Below, piece after piece: positions 41,092 to 48,312 of a stretch of DNA of 64,000 nt. Both the position numbers and the translations under genes were made by a program. The DNA is from Butyricicoccus pullicaecorum. Its GTDB lineage: Bacteria; Bacillota; Clostridia; Oscillospirales; Butyricicoccaceae. Under the pieces are notes generated by a model. The model saw only the letters and a list, made by a program, of their open reading frames with translations. It was not told where the DNA came from and ran no database searches. The DNA is taken from NCBI GenBank assembly GCA_018366035.1, contig JAGZIW010000010.1, forward strand, positions 20,735 through 84,734. The letters run 5' to 3'. The number at the start of each line of letters is the position of its first letter. Within the stretch, counting starts at the first letter, position 1.

Positions 41092-42258
41092 ATGAAACAA
41101 AAATATATCCCTTTCTTGTCCCTTGTGCTGTGCGCCGCCCTGCTCATTGGCATCACAACCAGCTATGCTGCAAACAATATCACACTCACCGCAGTTAATG
41201 ATTCTTTCCTGCCCTTATCCTCGTCTACCATGCCTGAAAAGCGCGGCGGGGCACAATATGTACCCTACTCTGTATTTTCGGGTGCCTTGGGTATTTCCAG
41301 CGCCTATAACAGCGCTGACCAAACGCTGTCCTTATCAAGCGGCACGACTGTGCTGCGCTTTGACCTGAGCCGCGGAACGGTGTACGACCAAAATATGAAC
41401 AGCTACACAACACCTGCTTATTGGATCAATGGAACCATCTATGTTCCCGTAAAACTGGTATGCGGAAAATTTAACCTGACCTATTCCAATATTTCCGCTG
41501 CTGCTCCCATTCTGCGTATTTGCAGCAGTGCAGCAGCGTTATCTGATTCGGCTTTTGTGTCCTCCTCCGCCAATACCATTCGCAGTATGCTTGAGGCATA
41601 TAACAAACCGACAAGTAATCCCGCTCCCCAAGGCGGACAGACCAATCAGCCCTCCCCTGTGCCATCTGCTCCGCCCACCGTCCCGCTGCGAAAGCCAAGC
41701 ACTGTCTATCTGACTTACTTCGGCGCTCCAGATTCCGACACGCTCTCTATTTTGACCGCACTCGAACAAGCCGAGCAATCTGCTGCCTTTTTTATCCCCG
41801 CCGATGGCACAGAACTCAATGAAGATCTGCTGCGCCAAATCGTCGGCCGCGGACATACCATCGGCTTTACCCTGCTCTCCTCCGCACAGGATATGACAGC
41901 AAAGCTCCGCGCAGCCAATGATGTATTATTCCATGCCACAGGCACTGTAAGCCGTCTGTTATGTATTTCTGACGGCTCTGAGAATTTGACTGCCATACAG
42001 CGCGAGGGACTCATACAGGGCGGCTATCGCCTATGGGATACCACAGTAGACAGTCAGGATCATTCCTACGGCGCCGCAGATGCGGTCAAGGCGACCATGG
42101 ACACGCTCGGGCAGATAACTGTACCCACCGTCATTCGTCTGGGGCACTACAAATCCTCAGCGCGCGCGACTGCACTTCTTATATCACAGCTTGCCGCCTA
42201 CGACATTCCCATTGGGCAAATCACACTGACACAAACGCCAATAAATCATTTGACCTAA
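41092..42258 (+). CDS. Secreted protein with copper-amine-oxidase-like N-domain and degenerate NodB fold
   Basis: 388 residues. A signal peptide ends about residue 26 (TTSYA|A). Residues ~35-150 resemble the copper amine oxidase N-terminal-like repeat found in Clostridia surface proteins ('GGAQYVPYSVFSGALGIS', 'YWINGTIYVPVKLVCGKF'). A Pro/Gln/Ser linker (~170-198) leads to a NodB-like fold: 'STVYLTYFGAPDSDTLSILT' and 'RQIVGRGHTIGFTLLSSAQD'. The catalytic 'TFDDGP' has become TYFGAP and the second histidine of 'GHTIGxHxxxH' is missing, so deacetylase activity is unlikely. It precedes sigG by 119 bases. Confidence 0.68.
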   Translation: MKQKYIPFLSLVLCAALLIGITTSYAANNITLTAVNDSFLPLSSSTMPEKRGGAQYVPYSVFSGALGISSAYNSADQTLSLSSGTTVLRFDLSRGTVYDQNMNSYTTPAYWINGTIYVPVKLVCGKFNLTYSNISAAAPILRICSSAAALSDSAFVSSSANTIRSMLEAYNKPTSNPAPQGGQTNQPSPVPSAPPTVPLRKPSTVYLTYFGAPDSDTLSILTALEQAEQSAAFFIPADGTELNEDLLRQIVGRGHTIGFTLLSSAQDMTAKLRAANDVLFHATGTVSRLLCISDGSENLTAIQREGLIQGGYRLWDTTVDSQDHSYGAADAVKATMDTLGQITVPTVIRLGHYKSSARATALLISQLAAYDIPIGQITLTQTPINHLT

Positions 42259-42377
42259 CACATCTGTGCTGTCAAATGCACGTAAAAGAAGTCGAAATCC
42301 AAAATATATCTCAGGTATATCTCCCCTGCCTTTGTGGGCAAGCTTTATGTAGCAAGACAAGGCAGGAGGGATAAGTC

Positions 42378-43148
42378 ATGCAAAGTAAAGTTGAGATTTG
42401 CGGTGTCAACACCGCCTCTCTGACCGTAATTCCTGCGGCTGAAATGACCGAGCTGCTCCGAAAGTCACATAATGGTGACCAGAATGCGCGTGAAAAACTG
42501 ATTCGCGGCAATCTCAAGCTGGTACTATCCGTAATCCAGCGCTTCCACGGTCGAAATGAATCGGTAGACGATCTCTTTCAGGTTGGCTGTATTGGGCTTA
42601 TGAAATCCATTGATAATTTCAACTGTGATCTCAATGTACGCTTTTCTACCTACGCGGTTCCCATGATTATTGGAGAAATCCGCCGCTATCTGCGCGACAA
42701 CAGCGCCATTCGGGTTTCCCGCTCCATGCGTGATACAGCATACCGTGCACTTCAGGCAAAGGAAGCCTTTTTGAAAGAGCATCAGCGCGAGCCAACCATC
42801 ACAGAGCTTGCCAAAGCACTGGATATGAAAAAAGAGGAGGTCGTCTTTGCGCTTGACGCCATTTCTGACCCCATTTCTCTTTATGAGCCGGTATGGGGCG
42901 AGGAGGGCGATGCTCTCTGCGTCATGGATCAGGTCGGTGACCCTAAGAATACCGATGAACACTGGCTCACACAAATCGCGCTCAAGGAGGCAATCAGCTC
43001 ACTCTCTGAGCGGGAAAAACGTATTGTTCACATGCGCTTTTTCGAAGGCCGCACACAGATGGAAGTCGCATCTGCTATTCACATTTCACAGGCACAGGTT
43101 TCTCGGCTGGAGAAAGGCGCCCTCGCCCACATTCGTAAGCATATTTGA
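42378..43148 (+). CDS. sigG: RNA polymerase sporulation sigma factor SigG
   Basis: 256 residues. The N-terminus 'KVEICGVNTASLTVIPAAEM' is diagnostic of SigG. Region 2 contains 'DDLFQVGCIGLMKSIDNFNC' and 'RFSTYAVPMIIGEIRRYLRD', region 4 'RTQMEVASAIHISQAQVSRL'. It directs late forespore gene expression. GGCAGGAGGG lies before the ATG. In many Clostridia sigG follows spoIIGA-sigE; here the upstream gene is a secreted protein instead. Confidence 0.96.
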   Translation: MQSKVEICGVNTASLTVIPAAEMTELLRKSHNGDQNAREKLIRGNLKLVLSVIQRFHGRNESVDDLFQVGCIGLMKSIDNFNCDLNVRFSTYAVPMIIGEIRRYLRDNSAIRVSRSMRDTAYRALQAKEAFLKEHQREPTITELAKALDMKKEEVVFALDAISDPISLYEPVWGEEGDALCVMDQVGDPKNTDEHWLTQIALKEAISSLSEREKRIVHMRFFEGRTQMEVASAIHISQAQVSRLEKGALAHIRKHI

Positions 43149-43161
43149 ATCCTTATAAATT

Positions 43162-43206
43162 GCAAATCCCTCAGATAAAGCAACGTTTATCTGAGGGATT
43201 TATTCT
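43162..43206. terminator. Bidirectional terminator between sigG and parC
   Basis: AAATCCCTCAGATAAA pairs with TTTATCTGAGGGATTT around GCAACG, followed by TATTCTTTTT. Confidence 0.9.
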
Positions 43207-43208
43207 TT

Positions 43209-45431
43209 TTAAGAAAGTGTCATCTGCGGATTGGGCAGATCCTCATCTTTCAAAATAGCGCCAATCGAGGGAATGGTGCGGGTCAAATATCGTTTGGGAT
43301 CGCTCAATACCACGTCCTGTGCCCGCTGTGCACGTGTAATGGTATGCTTTGCGCGCAGCACCATAACCTGTACACCCTGTGTCGCACGTGTCGCTTTGAT
43401 ATCGAGCATACCCACTCGGAACGTCATGGCACGGTTTGCTGTTGAATACAGTACAAGCTCTGTATCATCTGTAACTGGATAGAAGAACCCAACAGCCGGC
43501 ACCTTATCCGAATATGCACCTGTCAAGCGGCGGCGATTTGTTTTGGTTTCAAAGCTCTCCATAGAAAATCTGGCAGCCTTACCGTTTTCGAATACAACCA
43601 CCATGCTGCCCTTATAATCTTGCGGCAGCAATGCAAACACGGGTACTTCCCCTTCATTCATATCAAGCTTAGACGGCAGATAGTCACCCAGTACCGATGC
43701 CTTGCAATCATCAAAATCATGCAAATGTGCTTTGTATGCCTGATGCTGATTGGTGAGGAAGATGATTTCTGCCTTATTGGTCGTCTCACATTCCCACACA
43801 ACCGTATCTCCGTCCTTGAGCTTATGCTCGGCAGACATACGCCATGATGCCGGTGTGATTTTCTTAAAATAGCCCTCCTGTGTCATGAAAATGAGTACCG
43901 GATAATCCTCGATGTGGTCGGTCTCATCAAAGGCCTTGACTGCGCTGACACTGACGATTTCAGAATGACGCGGGGCAGGATACTTCTTGATTACAGCCTC
44001 CAGTTCCTTGACAATGATGCTGCGAATTTTTTGTTGGCTGCTCACAATGCCTTCCAGCTTTTCGATCTCCGCTGCAAGTGCATCGGTTTCCTGCGTGCGC
44101 TTTAGGATATATTCCTTGTTGATGTGGCGCAGCTTGATTTCTGCAATAAATTCTGCCTGTTCCGCGTCCACACCAAATCCAATCATCAGATTAGGTACGA
44201 CCTCAGCATCTTCCTCAGTCTCCCGAATAATTTGGATTGCACGATCAATATCAAGCAGGATTTTCTTGAGTCCTTCCAGCAAGTGCAGCTTGTGCTTTTT
44301 CTTACCCAAGTCAAAATACACACGCCGACGCACACATTCGATACGCCATGCTGTCCATTCATCGAGCAAGGCACGCACACCAAGCACACGGGGCATGCCC
44401 TGAATGAGTACATTAAAATTACAGGAGCAGGAATCCATAAGCGGTGTCATGCGGAACAGACGGTCCATCAGCTTGTCCGGATCGGTTCCACGCTTTAAAT
44501 CGATTGCAATTTTCAGACCGCCCAAGTCGGATTCATCTCGAATATCCGAAATTTCTCGGATCTTTCCCGCCTTTACCAACTCTGCAACCTTATCAATAAT
44601 GGCTTCAATGGTTGTAGTATACGGGATCTCTGTAATTTCAATCAGATTTTCTTTTTTCAGGTACTGCCACTTGCCGCGCACCTTAAATGAGCCGCGTCCA
44701 GTTTCATAAATTTTACGCATCTCTGCCGGATCATATAAGATCTCTCCGCCGGTTGGAAAATCCGGCGCAGGCATAGTCTCCATAATATCATGCTCTGGAT
44801 TTTTGATGCAGGCAATCGCTGTACGGCACACCTCATGCAGGTTAAAGCCACAGAAAGACGATGCCATGCCAACTGCGATACCCGTGTTGGCAGAAACCAG
44901 AATATTGGGGAAAGTCGTTGGCAGCAGCGTTGGCTCCTGCATGGAGCCATCATAATTATCCACCAAATCCACTGCATCACAGTCGATATCACGGAACAGC
45001 TCAATACAAAAGGCGTCCAGCTTAGCTTCGGTATAACGCGGTGCAGCATACGCCATATCTCGAGAATAAACCTTGCCAAAGTTTCCCTTCGAGTCAATAA
45101 ACGGGGTCAGCAGCGATTCATTGCCGCGTGTCAATCGTACCATGGTCTCATAAATCGCCTGATCTCCATGCGGGTTGAGTTTCATGGTTTCACCCACAAT
45201 ATTGGCAGATTTGGTACGGTTTCCATTGAGCAATCCCTTTTTGTACATTGTATAGAGCAATTTTCTGTGAGATGGTTTAAAGCCATCAATTTCGGGAATT
45301 GCACGCGACACAATCACGCTCATTGCATAGGGCATGTAATTTACACGGAGCGTTTCTGTGATTGGCTGTTCGGTTGGTGCAAGCGGCGGCTGTACCGAGC
45401 GCTTGGAATCTGTTTCTTTTTTCTTCGCCAC
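43209..45431 (-). CDS. parC: Topoisomerase IV / gyrase-like subunit A
   Basis: 740 residues. The DNA-cleaving tyrosine is Y133 in 'SRDMAYAAPRYTEAKLDA'. 'AIPEIDGFKPSHRKLLYTMY' and 'NPHGDQAIYETMVRLTRGNE' are typical of type IIA subunit A. At the position of GyrA Ser83 the residue is Gln91 (GDQAIYE). The C-terminal part carries beta-pinwheel-like segments. It pairs with the ATPase subunit directly upstream. A second, standard gyrA is expected elsewhere; ParC is therefore favoured over GyrA. Confidence 0.88.
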   Translation of the reverse strand: MAKKKETDSKRSVQPPLAPTEQPITETLRVNYMPYAMSVIVSRAIPEIDGFKPSHRKLLYTMYKKGLLNGNRTKSANIVGETMKLNPHGDQAIYETMVRLTRGNESLLTPFIDSKGNFGKVYSRDMAYAAPRYTEAKLDAFCIELFRDIDCDAVDLVDNYDGSMQEPTLLPTTFPNILVSANTGIAVGMASSFCGFNLHEVCRTAIACIKNPEHDIMETMPAPDFPTGGEILYDPAEMRKIYETGRGSFKVRGKWQYLKKENLIEITEIPYTTTIEAIIDKVAELVKAGKIREISDIRDESDLGGLKIAIDLKRGTDPDKLMDRLFRMTPLMDSCSCNFNVLIQGMPRVLGVRALLDEWTAWRIECVRRRVYFDLGKKKHKLHLLEGLKKILLDIDRAIQIIRETEEDAEVVPNLMIGFGVDAEQAEFIAEIKLRHINKEYILKRTQETDALAAEIEKLEGIVSSQQKIRSIIVKELEAVIKKYPAPRHSEIVSVSAVKAFDETDHIEDYPVLIFMTQEGYFKKITPASWRMSAEHKLKDGDTVVWECETTNKAEIIFLTNQHQAYKAHLHDFDDCKASVLGDYLPSKLDMNEGEVPVFALLPQDYKGSMVVVFENGKAARFSMESFETKTNRRRLTGAYSDKVPAVGFFYPVTDDTELVLYSTANRAMTFRVGMLDIKATRATQGVQVMVLRAKHTITRAQRAQDVVLSDPKRYLTRTIPSIGAILKDEDLPNPQMTLS

Positions 45432-45446
45432 AAGCAGCGGCCTCCT

Positions 45447-47441
45447 TTATGAAATATCCGCGAAATCCAAATACTGTGCGCCGTTCTCTGCAATGTATTC
45501 CTTACGTCCGGCGAGATTGTCTCCCAGCAGCAAGTCAAACATATCCGCGGTTGCTTGCGCGTCCTCAGGAGTCACGCGAATAAGGCGGCGTGAGGCAGGA
45601 TTCATGGTCGTCTCCCACATCATATCCGCTTCATTCTCGCCCAATCCCTTGGAACGCTGAATATTGATTTTTTTGCCATTTAATTTTTTGAGCAAGGCAA
45701 CCTTTTCTGCGTCATCAAAGGCAAAATAAGTTTTATCCTTATAAGTGATTTCGTAAAGCGGGGATTCTGCAATGTAGACAAATCCCTGCTCGATCAGGGT
45801 TGGCATCAGGCGATAGATCATGGTCAGGATAAGGGTGCGAATCTGGAAGCCATCAACATCGGCATCTGTACAAATAATGACCTTATTCCAGCGCAGACTG
45901 TCCAAATCAAAGCCAGACAAGTCCCTGTTCGCCTTGGTGCGCACCTCAACCCCGCAGCCCAGCACACGAATCAAATCGGTAATGATATCGTTCTTAAAAA
46001 TCTTATCATATTCTGCCTTCAGGCAATTGAGGATTTTTCCGCGCACCGGCATGATTGCCTGAAACTCCGAATCCCGTCCCTGCTTGCAGGAGCCAAGTGC
46101 CGAATCTCCCTCCACGATATATAGTTCCCGTCTGGAGGTATCCTTTGTACGGCAGTCGACAAATTTTTGTACGCGGTTTGACACATCTAAATTGCCGGAA
46201 AGCTTTTTCTTAATGTTGAGCCTTGCACGCTCTGCCTGCTCACGGCTTCGCTTATTGATGAGCACCTGATCCGCAATCTTATCGGCTTCATCTTTGTTCT
46301 CAATAAAGTAGATTTCAAGATTTTCCTTCAAGAACTCCGTTGTAGCTTCCTGTACAAAGCGGTTTGTAATGGCCTTTTTGGTCTGGTTCTCGTACGAGGT
46401 TTGGGTAGAAAAGCAATTTGTAACCAAAACCAGTGCATCTGCAATATCCTGAAAAGTTACCTTACTCTCATTTTTCTGGTACTTATTCTGCTGCTTGAGA
46501 TAGGCGTCTACCGCCGAAACAAAAGCAGAGCGCACTGCCTTATCCGGTGCGCCGCCATATTCCAGCCATGATGAGTTATGATAATACTCAGTCCGCGCAT
46601 TCTCACGCGAAAAACAAAACGCACACGACAGCTTGACACGATATTCCTCTTTGTCTGCGCGGTCACGTCCACGCCGTTCTGCCTGATAGAACTGTACGCT
46701 GGTGAGCGGCTGTTCACCTGCAAGCTCCGCTACATAGTCCACAATGCCATTTTCATAGCAAAATTCAGAGGTATCAAACCCACTTTCATTCTCATTGCGC
46801 AGTACAAAGAGCAAGCCTGCATTGACGACCGCCTGCCGCTTGAGGATATCAGTATAATATGCAAGTGGGATATGGATATCGGTGAATACCTCCAAATCCG
46901 GTCTCCAATGAATCCTTGTTCCTGTCTTTTTCTCCTTACACGGGGTCTTAATAAAGCCTTCCGGTGTGTTGGTCTTGTTTTCACCCTTTTCGAAGTGCAG
47001 TTCATAAGAAAAACCGTCACGCCACACAGTGACATTCATATACTCCGAAGAATACTGGGTTGCACAGGTGCCCAAGCCATTAAGTCCCAGAGAAAACTCA
47101 TAGTTTTCTCCCTCATTGTTCTTATACTTGCCGCCGGCATACAGCTCACAAAATACAAGTTCCCAGTTATAGCGCTGTTCATTCGGGTTAAACTCGATGG
47201 GAATTCCGCGTCCCATATCCTCAACTTCGACAGAGCCATCTGCATAGCGCGTCACTGTAATCCGGTTTCCATGTCCCTCACGCGCCTCATCAATCGAGTT
47301 CGATAAAATTTCAAAGACAGAATGTTCACAGCCCTCTATGCCATCGGAACCAAAAATAACGCCCGGACGTTTCCGAACGCGATCCGCACCCTTGAGGGAC
47401 GAAATGCTGTCATTTCCATATTGGTTACTTGGTTTCGCCAT
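45447..47441 (-). CDS. parE: Topoisomerase IV / gyrase-like subunit B
   Basis: 664 residues. GHKL ATPase: 'GCEHSVFEILSNSIDEAREG', 'GSVEVEDMGRGIPIEFNPNE' and 'FSLGLNGLGTCATQYSSEYM'. The Toprim part has 'YIVEGDSALGSCKQGRDSEF' and 'NKVIICTDADVDGFQIRTL' with the DXD metal site. It supplies ATP-driven strand passage with the A subunit, which follows after 15 bases. Length and tail fit ParE. Confidence 0.9.
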   Translation of the reverse strand: MAKPSNQYGNDSISSLKGADRVRKRPGVIFGSDGIEGCEHSVFEILSNSIDEAREGHGNRITVTRYADGSVEVEDMGRGIPIEFNPNEQRYNWELVFCELYAGGKYKNNEGENYEFSLGLNGLGTCATQYSSEYMNVTVWRDGFSYELHFEKGENKTNTPEGFIKTPCKEKKTGTRIHWRPDLEVFTDIHIPLAYYTDILKRQAVVNAGLLFVLRNENESGFDTSEFCYENGIVDYVAELAGEQPLTSVQFYQAERRGRDRADKEEYRVKLSCAFCFSRENARTEYYHNSSWLEYGGAPDKAVRSAFVSAVDAYLKQQNKYQKNESKVTFQDIADALVLVTNCFSTQTSYENQTKKAITNRFVQEATTEFLKENLEIYFIENKDEADKIADQVLINKRSREQAERARLNIKKKLSGNLDVSNRVQKFVDCRTKDTSRRELYIVEGDSALGSCKQGRDSEFQAIMPVRGKILNCLKAEYDKIFKNDIITDLIRVLGCGVEVRTKANRDLSGFDLDSLRWNKVIICTDADVDGFQIRTLILTMIYRLMPTLIEQGFVYIAESPLYEITYKDKTYFAFDDAEKVALLKKLNGKKINIQRSKGLGENEADMMWETTMNPASRRLIRVTPEDAQATADMFDLLLGDNLAGRKEYIAENGAQYLDFADIS

Positions 47442-47476
47442 AAAACACTTCTCCTGTTTGATTCACAATTGGTTCT

Positions 47477-47506
47477 ATTATATACCAGCAAACCCATTTA
47501 AGTCAA
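47477..47506 (-). promoter_or_regulatory. Promoter of parE-parC
   Basis: -35 TTGACT (47506-47501), 18-base spacer, -10 TATAAT (47482-47477), just upstream of the AGGAGA site of parE. Confidence 0.78.
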
Positions 47507-47591
47507 ATCAAAAGCAATTTATCTGAATTTTTCCCAAGTTATGATGTCGATATTCCTGTATTTTTGAAAAAGAAGCGAACAAAAAAAGAAA

Positions 47592-47630
47592 AGTATAACA
47601 CCCAGACAACAAAGGTCTGGGTGTTATACT
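47592..47630 (-). terminator. Strong intrinsic terminator ending the candidate small RNA
   Basis: AGTATAACACCCAGAC pairs with GTCTGGGTGTTATACT over 16 bases with a 7-base loop; on the minus strand it is followed by TTTCTTTTTTT. No protein gene precedes it on that strand after rpsU's own terminator. Confidence 0.92.
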
Positions 47631-47840
47631 CAAAAAAAGTAAGGATAAAAAAGAAGGGGGATAGAAAGAAAAAGGTATCATGAAAGGAGAAAAAGTTCTC
47701 CTGGGTGTTGTCATTGCCTTGACTCTGCCGCATGGGGGACATACGGCAGAAGGCAATTTTGAAGGGGTAAGAAAAAAGTAGGGGGATTGGGGTAATCAGT
47801 CAGGAACGTGAGATGGGGGAATCTCTTGTTCTTGACTGTC
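47592..47840 (-). ncRNA. Candidate small regulatory RNA with repeated C-rich loops
   Basis: On the minus strand, three hairpins precede the terminator: 47797-47838 (17 pairs with one mismatch, hexaloop UCCCCC), 47713-47757 (ATTGCCTT/AAGGCAAT plus CTGCCG/CGGCAG, loop GUCCCCC) and 47686-47701 (GGAGAA/TTCTCC). Unpaired pyrimidine linkers carry further C4-C5 runs near 47656, 47764, 47781 and 47789. C-rich loops could pair with G-rich Shine-Dalgarno sites. A -10-like TACAAT lies at 47849-47844; no clear -35 was found. No coding frame with a ribosome-binding site explains the region. Confidence 0.6.
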
Positions 47841-47929
47841 TTTATTGTACTGCAACTTTGTGTCAGAATCTTGTCAGAATTATGACATATTTTTTAACGT
47901 TCTATGAAGGTTCTATGAACAAAGAAAAA

Positions 47930-47963
47930 CAAAACACCGAAGCAATCATACTTCGGTGTTTTG
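47930..47963 (-). terminator. Terminator of rpsU
   Basis: CAAAACACCGAAG pairs with CTTCGGTGTTTTG; on the minus strand a T-rich tail follows. Confidence 0.87.
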
Positions 47964-47975
47964 AAGAAAACATAC

Positions 47976-48158
47976 TTATCTGAACTTACGCTTCTTAGCG
48001 CGAGCAGCCTCAGACTTCTTGCGGCGCTTTACGCTTGGGCTCTCATAATGCTCACGCTTGCGGAGCTCGGAAAGCACACCAGCCTTGGCACAGGAACGCT
48101 TGAACCGTCTCAGAGCGCTGTCCAGGGTCTCGTTTTCCTTGATATGGACTTCCGACAT
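47976..48158 (-). CDS. rpsU: 30S ribosomal protein bS21
   Basis: 60 residues, basic, with the family pattern 'VHIKENETLDSALRRFKRSC' and the lysine/arginine tail 'SVKRRKKSEAARAKKRKF'. It is part of the small ribosomal subunit platform and aids initiation. A consensus promoter and its own terminator show single-gene transcription. Confidence 0.97.
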   Translation of the reverse strand: MSEVHIKENETLDSALRRFKRSCAKAGVLSELRKREHYESPSVKRRKKSEAARAKKRKFR

Positions 48159-48270
48159 CGTTTTCCCTCCCTCCGCGCGTTCGGCTATATCCAGAACGCT
48201 TGCGTTTTTACAGTGGACGAATGTGTGCTATGTCAAACAGGCACAATCCTCCCGATAAAACCGTAAGATT

Positions 48271-48299
48271 ATTATACTAAATCTCTCGGAAGCTGTCAA
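48271..48299 (-). promoter_or_regulatory. Consensus promoter of rpsU
   Basis: -35 TTGACA (48299-48294), 17-base spacer, -10 TATAAT (48276-48271). Confidence 0.9.
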
Positions 48300-48312
48300 G
48301 TAAAAATACAAA

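Noticed and set aside
47508..47756. An 82-codon minus-strand frame in the parE-rpsU gap
   Set aside because: Low-complexity Phe/Pro/Leu-rich sequence over hairpins, no ribosome-binding site; better explained by the pyrimidine-rich candidate RNA.
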